Source of the DNA: Cunninghamia lanceolata
Lineage: Eukaryota; Streptophyta; Pinopsida; Cupressales; Cupressaceae
Reading direction: 5' to 3'
NCBI GenBank assembly: GCA_027924645.1
Contig: BSBN01000047.1
Span: forward strand, 558,001 to 622,000
Length of the DNA: 64,000 nucleotides
The translations under genes were made by a program, and so were the position numbers. This document shows positions 13,659 through 24,779 of this stretch, piece by piece. The first letter of the stretch is position 1, and each line of letters begins with the position of its first letter. Under the pieces are notes generated by a model. The model made no database searches. It saw nothing but the letters and a program-made list of their open reading frames with translations, and was not told where the DNA came from.

Positions 13659-15245
13659 TCATTTATTATTCTTTGGTTTTCTTCCCTTAAGAACATCCTT
13701 AGGGAGACCTTGTTCTTCCCTCTTCTTTCACATAGGAGTGCATCTTAAGAAGGGGTAATCAATCAATAATTCATCCCCAATGGTAAGGTCCATAATAGCG
13801 GCCTCAACCATTATCAATCTATCAACCTCTCTTTCCATATCTCCATCTTTATCATTTATAACCTCAACAAATTGACAATTCGGTCTTACAGTAGGGTCCC
13901 TTCCCTTACTACTATTTATAAATCCTCCAATATTTTTGTGTGTATGCACATCCATCTATATACATAAGATGACCTCTATTCATTTCTTTTCCACTTTCCA
14001 ATTGGAGACGATGTGTATACATATTCAAGTTTAGACCATATGCTGACATGCTAGACTTATATTCTACTAGCCTTCTCCATTCACCACTGTAATATGATGG
14101 ACCATAATATAGCATTAATCTCCTAGTGGTTTGTTCTGAATTTTTTCTATGTTTAGATCCCACATGTACATTTTGGACAATAAAGAGGCCTAGATTCGCT
14201 CCATGAATATTGGAGGGTCGTATCATGTAGCTGTATCCCCAAAATTGAAACACTTTGTACACTCTAGGTAGTTGTTGATCACTAGGCCAAGCGTAATATA
14301 GTCAATAATCAAATGTCTCTTTGTAAATTGATCTCAAACTTAGGGGCAAGTCATCATCTCCATCACATTCATTCTCATAGGGTATGTAGTCCACCTTTCC
14401 CTTATCTTTAAGCAAATTATGCATCTTTAAACTGGTTTTTGTTCTGTTGTTTGTTTTCATCAATTCCTCATCTTCTAAGCTGGTATATTGGCACATACTT
14501 TTGTTAGATGTATCATCTGATAAATGATCATTTCCCTCTAGGTTGGGAGTCGGTGATCCAGGAAACTTTAAACCAAGAACTTTATGCTGCAAGTATCCAT
14601 TAAGAAAAAAATTAGTTATTTAAATAATATAAAACAATGTTTAACGAAGTATACATGTTATTTATATCAAATTGGAAAATTCCTTACCACAATTCCTATT
14701 GGATTTGAATCGATTGTAGGAGGCATACTACCGATTGGAAGCTCATCATATATGTAATGTCTTTGTACAATCACTCATTTGAATTGTTTCTTTCCATGAC
14801 ATACAGAACATCCACAAACAACAATTTTCTCAAAGTATTCATCCCATGTACTATAGTCCTGACCAACCTCTTGTTCAGTGCAATCATTTGTTGTGTCTGC
14901 AGAATCCATTGTCATATCCTCTTCCACCCACTTTCCTCTATGTGATTTAATAGTTTTAGGTCCACATCCACGTACATATCTTTTTTCTTTTGCTAGTTGA
15001 ACGCTCAGGCTCTGCATTTTCTCCAATCTCCATCTAAAATAATCAACAACATGCATTAATTTATGTCAAGATTGGCTAATACATTATAAATTTCAATAAT
15101 ACTATGAAAAAAGATGGACATATCACAAAATATCATCAGATCATTTTTTCCTAAGTTAAGTCAAAATTTGAGTACCTGATGTTCCGCTTCATCCATTGTG
15201 TCCTCATTTGATATGATACGATCTATTGCCATAGCCTCATCTAGC
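13659..15245 (-). pseudogene. SET-domain protein (histone methyltransferase-like) carried by the CACTA element
   Basis: Exons on the minus strand are about 15245-15180 (donor gtactc), 15033-14684 (acceptor tattttag, donor gtaagg) and 14580-13659 (acceptor tacttgcag). The last exon has SET landmarks in order: RPSNIHGANLGLFIVQNVHV (SET-I), LMLYYGPSYYSGEWRRL, RGHLMYIDG, then IGGFINSSKG with RPNCQFVEV (the N-H-S..P-N-C cofactor motif, with Ser in place of His) and MVEAAIMDLTIGDELLIDYP (the E-L..D-Y motif). A basic tail, KKREEQ..KGRKPKNNK, could serve as a nuclear signal. SET proteins transfer methyl groups from S-adenosylmethionine to lysines, mostly on histones. Damage: a frameshift in the CACACAAAAA tract near 13935, a stop after FDY near 14302, a stop after KKQFK near 14775 and a TGA at 13728-13730. 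The gene lies upstream of and parallel to the transposase. Whether it was catalytically active cannot be told. Confidence 0.75.
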
Positions 15246-15415
15246 CCCTATAATACACAACATAGTAAATAATGTTTAGTACACCAATTATATCATTTCA
15301 ACGAATATGCTATCCAACACAAAACCTCACTTAAGTCATATATTTGACATATTGATATCATGTTTTGGCCATCCTAATTTTCAAACTTTTCCCTTGATCA
15401 TAGAATCACATTTAA

Positions 15416-15664
15416 TCACCATTCCTGTGCATTTTCAACCAATAAGTTTGACCTCAGAGGCCACATGGTCAGAAAAATGACTTTATCTCCTCTATGTTGT
15501 AGCATTTGTGAATTCATAACACCTTCCTCCTTTGGTTGAGGTTTCTTTCTCTTCTTACCTCTATTGTATCTGCAGATTCCATTGTCATATCTATTTCCAC
15601 CCACTTTCCTCTCTACGATTTAGTAGTTCTACGCCATCCACATCCTCTCTCCATGGCCTCCTCT
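15416..15664 (-). pseudogene. Duplicated upstream exon of the SET gene
   Basis: The minus strand reads DPEEAMERGCGWRRTTKS, a stop, then RGKWVEIDMTMESADT. This is a second version of the segment at about 14990-14890 (RGCGPKTIKSHRGKWVEEDM). At DNA level, tctgcagattccattgtcat here corresponds to tctgcagaatccattgtcat near 14900. It is a local tandem duplication of about 0.7 kb offset, with different downstream sequence (KKRKKPQPKEE). Confidence 0.55.
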
Positions 15665-18539
15665 GGATCCTGTAATACACAAAAATGACAATAGTCACAT
15701 AACAGCTATGCACCAAGAGAATATTGTTGAAATTATCTTGTTAATACACTCACATTTCATTAAGACGCACTGTGAAAAACAAAATAGGACATTGCAACAT
15801 TTTGCTCTTCACAAAAAGTTTACACGCAAAATCTTGACAACTAGAGCTTAAATCTTATGATTACAAGATGACTACAAATTCACATCAAAAAGGCATTTAT
15901 TTCATATTTGACTCTCCTTTTTCTTTTATGGGTCATTTTAAGGCTATCTATATCTCTCCAAGTGGCCATAAAACCCTCAAAACTATCATAGAACCCTCAA
16001 AACAGTCTCAAAGAGTCTGTGGCACCAAAATTTTAAATTCTTGATGGAGGGAAGGATGATTTGGATGTTAATTTTGAAATCACGTCGTTAGATCTTTGTT
16101 AGGTTAAACCTAGCCATTGGATATTCTTTAATTATAGGGACTTTATGTTATATTTCACCATTACCTTTCACTCCAAAATTAATGGTTTCCTTTGAAAAGA
16201 AAACCCTCCATTAGCTATCATAACCCCAACCATATGTTGAAGTGAACTTAAACATTATGTGCAATTGTCATTGCTCATATTAAGCACCTACCTCCCTTCT
16301 TAGTGGTCCCACATGTGTGATGTATGCGAATGAGTCATATGGTACCTGTGCTACATGTTTAAAGTTTGATTTTTGCTCATATTGTTGGAAAAAGGCCCAA
16401 AAAGACCTTTGATTTTTGAGTTTTATACTCTATAACATGCATCTCCTTGATCTTTCCATCTAATCTATGACTGGTTTCTATTCTTTCAATCCATATATGC
16501 AATAATTCATTAGTTTGAGAGAGGGAAGTTTTGAGTTACCATGAAATCCAACATTTATTCTAGTTTTTTTCCCTCAAATGTGAGAGTTTTGTGACCTAGG
16601 GTTTGATATTTTGGAGTTTTAGTAGAGGGTTTGATGTTATAATTTATGTATAGATATATTGAAAGACTTAATGATCCTTTTTTTTTCTTGTAGGGTTTGT
16701 AACAATTAAGAAGATAAAGGGCATCGTGTAAGAGAGAGGCAAAGATCCTTTGAGTACCAATATTTGATTGCCTAATGGGCAATCCATCAAATCTTGGTAA
16801 CATGCTTTCCTAGGTGATGAAATTATGAGCCCTTGACATTGATGTAACAAGCTTGTGATCTATGTCACAAAGGATGAAGGAGGAGTATACATTCATGGTA
16901 GGAAAGTGAAATTACAATGAAATTTTGATATGATTGAGTTGTAGTTGGGGTATTTAGGGATGTTTTCATCATGCCTTAAGGATTGACAAGATCTAAGGAA
17001 TAACTAGCTGTATAAATAGGACTATCACAGGTATGTGAGGAAGTGGAAGGTTGTCAGATAGTGAAGGAGATAGTTCATGGCCTCTTAAACTAGGCCTCAA
17101 TATTATAGTGAAGTCACATAATATAAACAAAGATTGTCATGACTTAGATAAAATGTTGTCAATCTCCATCACATATATTAAGGTTGTCCTTAATCCCAAA
17201 TCCAACTCTGAAATGTTAGATGGAAGGTCATGGCTCCAACTAAAATAATTGATGTCAAAATGATAAGTCAGGGGACCATCATAGTGTTGATCTACTATTG
17301 TAGTGGGATCTTGAGGATTCAAAGGTTGTCATATCAATGCTATCGTCTAAATACCACCTAATGTTGTACTAACGATGATTTAGAATCTTTATTAGCAAGT
17401 CAATGGACTGATATGGGAATAAAGGGAAGCCACCATATGATATCACCCACCCACTATCATTATAGGGGGGTGATATCAAGGACCATCATTACGCCTTGTT
17501 ATAGCTGATGGAAAATCGTCCTAAGTATTGTTACAACCCAAAAGGTCTATCACAACCCCAAAGGACTATCACAAATGTTATTAGGTCATCCAAACCATAG
17601 CTCCAATATTCACCATCATATGAATATCATAATTAACATTGTAGAGGTTGTCATACCATGAGGCATAGGTAACAACCATAGGAGGTTTAAAAGCAACACT
17701 AGTAACATTAAATTATTGTCATAGTACACCTAGGATAGCTAGGTATGCATCCATAGAGTTATTACTATAAAATTGTCTCATTAATCTTGTGACCACGTTA
17801 AGTCACTATCATAGTAACAATGTAGTTAGTCATCAATCAACATGTTGTCTTTGCATTTCAATGAGATTAGTTCTTGAAAAATGACAATCCAGAGGTTAAA
17901 GAGACAAGTTGATACCTTACCCAAGTTGTCATGTTCTTGAAACCTTGTCACTATAAAGAGGAGATATCTAGAGAGTAATGTCACAAGGACATAACCAAGG
18001 CATGCACTATCATGAGCCATAGGGACAACGTACTACACCATCCAAAACTCCATTTAAACTAGCTACTATCAATAATTCACATTATTAGGGATTGTCATGA
18101 AGAAAATAACATGCATAGGACAGTCATAGTCAAAGTGGAGAGGATTGTCTAGTCATTTTATGACTGTCATAATAGCTAGTGGGTTAGTTACCATGCTTCA
18201 ACCTAAAATAGGTTAATGAGAACATAGAAATGAAAATCACAATACCATAAGCATTGCCATAAGCTTCCAATATAGTCCTAATATCATGTCATGATAGTAA
18301 GAGAAGAGTTGTTTGGTTTTTCCAAAGCCATATCACTTGCATAAGGATTGTCAACAACCATCTGTGTAAGTTCATGAAAGAGTGAGTCATTATTGACCTA
18401 ATCATAAGAGAAGCATGAAGTCAAAATGCTATCATGGAAACAAGATATAGTTACTTATTATAAGGACAATCCAAATTTGGTGAGGTTGCTACAAGCAACC
18501 AAATTTGGCATTCCTTTAGATAGTGATATCAACTTCCAA
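15665..18539. other. Central CACTA region between divergent genes; GTCATA-rich from about 16.9 kb
   Basis: No exon is recognisable. From about 16900 to 18530 the words GTCATA, TGTCAT, TATCATAG and their complements recur at short irregular intervals (for example 17137, 17325, 17647, 17715, 17924). A similar composition returns at 34650-36050. The region separates minus-strand genes (left) from plus-strand genes (right), so it probably holds both promoters. An inverted repeat GGTTGC-tacaa-GCAACC lies at about 18484-18500. Confidence 0.4.
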
Positions 18540-18680
18540 GCAAAATACATCATTTTGCACTGATAGGCACTAAATTAGGTGCATTTTTTGCTGCCTTTTG
18601 TGCCCCAAAAAGATTACATTTAGGACTAAAAGTTAGTGCTAAGTCATTACTAACTGCTCCGACTATAAAGTCGACTAATG
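18540..18680. repeat. Internal copy of CACTA subterminal repeats
   Basis: This reads ttttgcactgataggcacta, then aattaggtgc, with gttagtgcta further on. It is closely similar to the left arm near 3589 (ttttttgcactgatcag, ggtgctaaattaggcgcc). There is no adjacent CACTA terminus. It may be a TNPA-binding promoter site or the scar of a fused or nested CACTA end. Confidence 0.6.
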
Positions 18681-18689
18681 CATCAAAAA

Positions 18690-19551
18690 TAAATAAAAAT
18701 TCCCACATGCACATACCCCAAAACAAAAAAACACAAAATAAAACTTTATTTATTTTCGGTGTTCATTATGTGTTTGGAGATAGAGCGTTTAGCATGCAAA
18801 GACCAAGCACTTGGGTTTTTTTTGTTTGCCCTTATTTTGGGCAGATCCTTGGCAATGGCGGGACCTGTATTCCAAACCCAATTTCCTTTTCATACCTAAA
18901 GCGCATACTCACTTTCTTACATCTCAAAAGTCCTAGGTTTGAGCCACAACAACCTTTGCTTCTAGATATCTCAGCCTTTCAATTCATGCTACTCTTCTTC
19001 TATTCATGCCAGGTAAGGGCATCGCCTCTCTTTCATCTACTCTTTTTTTCCTGTCAGATGTCGGATTCATTTGGATAAATGCGGGTCTTGTAATATTCAT
19101 AGGGTATCTGTTGAAGATAATTATGAGCAAGGCTTTTCATAATAGACGACAAATTTCCACATTCCATAAAATTATAAATGTGTGCTTTATTTCAATTGAT
19201 GTATAAGCTTACTTTCTTGCAGAAAACTTACAAAGGAAAATAACTTCATGATTTTCTCTACAAAGTAAAGGTCAAAAACCTTGAGGAATATAGAAAAACT
19301 GGATGAAAACTTTCATACCTGGCAGTGTGTACTTCGTTTGCCTCCATAGACTGGATGAAAATAATTTGCCCTAGGTCACCTCAAAATGTAAAGAAATAGA
19401 GGGAAGAGAGCAAAGGGAGCAGACTCTAGCCACAATGAGGTAATTCATTGTCAATTTATAGATTTGTAAATGTTTCCATTGTTTCTTTGATTTTTAGTTT
19501 TTAGTTTTTTATTTCTAAATTTAAAAAAATAAATTTATTTTATATATATAG
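18690..19551. other. Unassigned sequence upstream of the TNPA-like exon
   Basis: Frames at 18707-19078 and 19006-19206 are Phe/Leu-rich and match nothing. The region probably contains the leader and first intron of the plus-strand CACTA gene; the acceptor tatatatatag ends at 19551. Confidence 0.35.
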
Positions 19552-19846
19552 GGACATGAGACTGAAAATGATAAAGAGGCATTGGATTCCATATTGGGGG
19601 TAGAGGCAGTGAACAAATTGCATGGTGTGGACTTGACAATGCTTGCCAGGTACATAGAAAAATGATCTAGTAAAGCCCCTGAAACATTGCAACCAAATCA
19701 ATAGTGTCAAAGGGAATCAATTGATTCCCCAACGAGTCATGGATCGGGCAAAAGATCCAGGAGGAAATCAATAACAGTAACCTCTAAGAATGTGGAACAG
19801 GGAGCAGAGGCTTCCAATGTCCCAGCCACTCCTAGTACATAGACTT
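19552..19846 (+). pseudogene. TNPA-like second CACTA gene, 5' exon, cut by gypsy insertion
   Basis: After the acceptor at 19550-19551 the frame reads GHETENDKEALDSILGVEAV and LHGVDLTMLARYIEK, with stops (TGA, TAG, TAG), then a basic stretch SGKRSRRKSITVTSK and NVPATPST. The gypsy element interrupts it after GACTT. Removing the insertion continues the codon into STTTPCFASCIGSYDTKIEY at 31253. The family is uncertain on its own. Assignment rests on the 3' exons and on position. Confidence 0.5.
19842..19846. repeat. Gypsy target-site duplication, left (GACTT)
   Basis: GACTT precedes the 5' LTR and recurs at 31253-31257 after the 3' LTR. Confidence 0.93.
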
Positions 19847-22800
19847 TGTTACATCCCCAATTTTTTTCTTGCTATACTTTTTACTTTTACTTGGACATAA
19901 GTAAATCTATTATGATGTTTAGATTAATGTCAAAGAATGATAAAGATTATATTGAATGTCATAAATAGAATTATGGAAATGAATATTTTATTGTTGATTT
20001 AATATTGTATTATGAGATTTGGTTTATTATTTGAATAATAATGCACTGATCATAATTTGTTGGTTACAAGTTTGATACAGGATTATAGGTTGTTAGATGA
20101 CTCTCAGAGAAAAGAGAGAGAGTATCTTTCGAAGAGAGAGATATAGACCTCGGGTTACAAGTGATGATTTGCCAAATGAGTATTAGTGTTTAACAAAAAA
20201 TGTGAACCAGTGTCATAAGAGGTAAGTTTTGTCTTGTCAGTTTACTTTTGAACCCAATCGACAGGTAGTCGATATCTTTTGAATCTTTTCAAATCGTTGT
20301 GTGTCAACATAGTCGTTTGTAACGTAAATGACGTCATCTGAGTAAGAATTATGACCATTTACGTTTAATGTAAAAGTTACAACGTTAATGTTGTAAAATG
20401 GTGGTGTTATTATTATTAAGTCACTTAGTGGTTTATTGTCTATGTTTAACGTCAAATGTCGATCTCATCAAGTCGGCGTGATTTTAACGAAGGATTGTGA
20501 TGGGGAGGTAAACTCAACCCATTCACATTATCTGTAAACCTTTGTTTTATTACTATTATTTTTATTGATCAAATCATAACTATCTAATAGAGATGATATT
20601 ATGTAATCCATATTTGATAGAAACAAATAAGTATTTATATATTCATCGAATGAGGATAATACCTCATGATAATTATTAAAGCTTACTCTTGAGCAGCCGT
20701 AGGCATACAATATGGAGTGCCTTCATTTCACATGCATGATGGATTGAATCTTCCCTAGCTGCCCATTGATTGCTCCAAGTTAGTTAATGTGTTGGTGGCC
20801 TCTTAGAAGAGGAGTGGCGAATAACCCAACTGTATTCATTGATTCCACAAATGATGTTCAAATCATCAACATATGTTGATGTTTACATGTTTTTAGCTGG
20901 CAGTTGGAGTTGCACCACAAAGAAAAACCGTTAGAATTAAATGAGTTTTCCAACTGCCCGAAATGGGATCACATAGAGGGGATGACTCATTATGAGTCAT
21001 GTTGAGCCCTTAAAGCCAAAATTTAGGCTAAATCATGGGAGCTTCGGGAGTAGATTATCATTGCAAAAATATTATCATTGGGAAGGGAGACGTAGAACAG
21101 AGAGTTTGCAGCGAGCTAGGGAATAGCGAGTGTGAGGGATAAGGTCGTGGTTGGCTTCATAATGGCCACAAAGACACCATTGTCCACAATCCTTCTCAGT
21201 AAACCATCGCTACAAGTAATAATCCTATGTTTTATGCATTAAAAAGCTAATAAGCAATAGCAAGTTTGTTATGTCTATTGTATCGACTGTATTGGTAAAC
21301 GTTTATGCCTATATAGTATTCATTAAGCTCATTTTAATTACTCAAAACAATAGAGGATTCGACTATGTCAAATAGTATATAGAGACATTGTAAAACTATT
21401 TTAGTAAAAATCGTGCAGAGCGTCGACTTGGCTGTGAAGGCTGATGCAAGCTAGGTCATAAAAATCTATCTCATGATCATACAATGCCGACCCCATACGT
21501 TTGTATTAAGATTGTTATACTTGTCAAAACTGTAGAATGAAGAACCAAATGACTTCTATTATCATATATTAGAAGAAGGATAACGTAGTTATCAAGAGTC
21601 ATGAAAACCAGTCACCTCTATGAGTGAGTTTCAAATGAGGACAGTCGTCGTCATAGATATAAGTTAACTATGAAATAAGAGTTCTATTGAATTAGTGTAA
21701 ATGATATATGATAAGAAAACTTACTTGTTATGAGTAATATGGGTGTAAGTTTCAAACGTTGGTATTATCATTTCTTAAACCATTTTTAGTATTCTATAGT
21801 AACTATGGTAAAACCTATCAATTGGTAGAAGACTAAGGTTAGCTTGAAAATGGGATAAATATCAAAGGACTATTTTTTATGTCTATTCTAGAAATCTTGA
21901 TGAGTATAGCTTTATAGTAAAATCATTATGTCGAAATAGACTATGTCTATATTGAAATGACTTTGTATAAAATCATATATGAGTATATATGTAGTGATGG
22001 TTAATGACATCACGTAAAGCTAAATTGAAATGTATTCTTTTTCCTTTTGAATGGGAGTTATTATCTTTACAAGAACTCTAGTATTCCTAACCATGGTTGA
22101 GTTAAACCAAAGGTCGAGTATGAACCTAGGTCTCATAGAAATGAGATATGTTTATATTGAAATATCATATTATCCAAGGGTTAATAGGAAAACCCTAGAG
22201 TCGATTATGAACCAAATAAATAGTTATGTCATATAGACTTATTTAAGTCAAGAAAACTATTATCATGACAAGATAATTAAACTATTTACGTAAACATAGT
22301 TGTTGAGGATAAACTACGAGAATATGACAGTATCCAAGTCGAGTAGGGGTGGGTGAACACTACGACCACGTTCATTATGAACGTTATTGATATTAAAACT
22401 TTGGCCAAAGTAATGCATTTGTTTTCTACATGCATTGTCAGTTCACTATATCCAGATTGCACAACCTATCAGAAATCATACTTAGCTAGAGGGTATCTAG
22501 GGTTGTATGGTTTATAGAGTTGTGTAGGATACAACACTATGTACTCAGGAAAGGCAAATTATCACTGGTCACCTAAGGTCTATATCCTTCGTGAAGGGTA
22601 GGGCCACTTCCTATGTGGAAGATGTGTGGGAGACTGGCGTCGGTCTGTGGATGGAGGTAAATCACTAGAAAGATACTCTCTCTCTAAGCAGGAAACATGC
22701 TAGGACTTGTGATAAAGATGTTAGATATTCAGATGCAATAATTATTCCAAAATTTGTATATGTAATTGATTTACATTTGTAAACATTGTAATTGAGAAAG

Positions 22801-22960
22801 ACAATATGGTTTATTGTATTTTGTAAAGAGAAATCTTGTAATTGTAGTTACTTGATTATATGTTAAATAAAAAGAAAAAATTTCACTCATTTTTTACCTT
22901 GTTGATTTACTCAATGGTAAATTTTTGGTTTTACCATGTTTTTAGAACATGGATGTTACA
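19847..22960 (+). repeat. Gypsy 5' LTR (3,114 bp)
   Basis: Pairs with 28160-31252. The copies align along their whole length with scattered substitutions, many of the C/T and G/A type, and small indels. Short open frames such as 22051-22236 occur in both copies and are not genes. Confidence 0.93.
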
Positions 22961-22961
22961 T

Positions 22962-22980
22962 ATGGTATCAAAGCTACCAA
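22962..22980 (+). promoter_or_regulatory. Gypsy primer-binding site (tRNA-Met type)
   Basis: ATGGTATCAAAGC lies one base after the LTR. It corresponds to the common TGGTATCAGAGC primer site with one substitution. Confidence 0.8.
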
Positions 22981-23631
22981 GTTCAACACTAGGGCTTATG
23001 AGACCACTATGCTTTCCTGTAGTCAACATTATGCGGTTAGCTAATGTTTGAAAATTTCTATGTCAGGATGGTACATCTTAAGAAGACAGCAAGAAAGTCT
23101 ATTAATATGACTCAACATTTCCTTAAAGCAAAAAGAGAATGTGAGGCCATTATCAACCTTTGAGGGAACCAATGATGAGAGTGACATTTGGTTAACTGCT
23201 ACTAAAACTCTGGCAACTGCCTTAACTCAAATCAAGTGAGTGAGAAGGGAAAACCTAGAAAGAGTTAAGATCACTACCAAAATCATAGAGTATATGTCAG
23301 ATGAGAAAACAACTATGGTTAGGCGAGATCCCCGCATACCCCCAACTATTGAGATCATAGAAGTTAGGTCCAATAGTGAGTCAGAGGGTTATATACCTTG
23401 AGATTATGTATCTGAAAATAAATCTGAAGGATATATTCCTCTTGAGCATGACTTTTCAAGTCATTTCTTGTATAAATGAAGAATACTCTATACCTTTGAA
23501 ATGAAATAAAAAGATTTGTTTTTGTACCAAACTATTGTTTAATTTGAGTTTATTATGTTTTAATTTAATGGGATGCATTATAATCATGAACTAATGGACA
23601 ACGCAATATTCTCAGGTGTGAGAAATTGATA

Positions 23632-24668
23632 AACATGGTTCGGACAAGAACTAACCAAGGAGAAAGTGAAGAGGAAAACCACCTGCCAAATAATAAGCTG
23701 GACCAAATCATAACCATGCTTGAGGAAACCAAGAAAAGACTAGGTCATTTGGAAAAGAAGGTGGATGATAAAGGGAATACTGAGGGAGGAGGTGAAAACT
23801 CTCATGGAGAAAGTGGAGAAAATCATGAAGATCAAAGTAAGAGTACATAACCTCATAAAGAGGCAAGGGATAGATTGACCTTAAGTACATGAAGAAGGTT
23901 TCTCCACCAAAATTTGATGGGACAGTGACCAGAGATGCTACAGAAGCTTGGTTAATAGAAATGGAAAAATATTTTGAGATAAGAAATTACTCAAAAGTGA
24001 CCAAGGCAGTTTGGGGAGCATTCCAACTGGCAAGAGAAGCATCCACTTGGTGGATGAATAAGAAGATGGAATTGAATTTAAGCTCTCTAAGGGTAACTTG
24101 GGATGAGTTCATGGAGCTCTTTCGCAAGAGATGGCTACCCCAACTCTATTTTGATTAGAAACTGACTAATTTTTAGAATCTTTGTCAAGGAGATATGTCA
24201 GTGGTGGAATATGGAGAAAAGTTCACTCGACTCTTGAACTATGTTCCTCAGTATCAAAAGGATGAGAGATTCAAGATCAAAAAATTCATCATGGGCTTAA
24301 ATGCTCAAATCGGTGGAGAAGTGGACATGCATGGTCCCAAAACAATGGATCAAGTGTATGAGAAGGCGATCAAGCAAGAGAAAAAGTTGAAACCCATCTT
24401 GGCTTATCGTGATAGACACTGCAAAAGGTTTAATGGAACTCCTAACAACCAACCATACAAGAAAAGATATGAAAAGAGTTATGAGAACAAGAGAAAAGAT
24501 AAAGGATCTCAGAAAAATAAGGGTCAATTTGGAAATGAGAAGAAGAATGGCAATTTCAAAAGGAATGAGGATAACAATGGGAAGACTTCAGATAAGAAAG
24601 GACCCATTAGAGGATGCTTTACTTGTGGGGGCGACCATTATGCAAATAGTTGCCCTAACAAGAATTAA
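23632..24668 (+). pseudogene. Gypsy gag
   Basis: The capsid-like polyprotein starts at about 23632 (MVRTRTNQGESEEE), followed by a coiled-coil segment KLDQIITMLEETKKRLGHLE. The gag core is PPKFDGTVTRDATEAWL, ASTWWMNKKM, TWDEFMELFRKRWLPQ, MSVVEYGEKFTRLLNYVP. A lysine-rich linker and the zinc knuckle CFTCGGDHYANSC (CX2CX3HX4C) end near 24660. Stops at 23848-23850, about 23889, 24157 and 24173 break the frame. Gag would assemble particles and package the RNA. Confidence 0.9.
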
Positions 24669-24779
24669 AATGGTCATCAAAGAGGTACTGCATTACCTAC
24701 TCAGCAAGAAGCATTCCAGTAAAGGATTCATGTAGCTCTCGATAATCGTCAAGCAGAGAATCAAATCACACCCATTGAG

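Noticed and set aside
18707..19206. Frames of 123 and 66 residues as genes
   Set aside because: Phe/Leu-rich, no family match, overlapping in two phases, lying just upstream of a spliced CACTA exon; more likely leader or intron.
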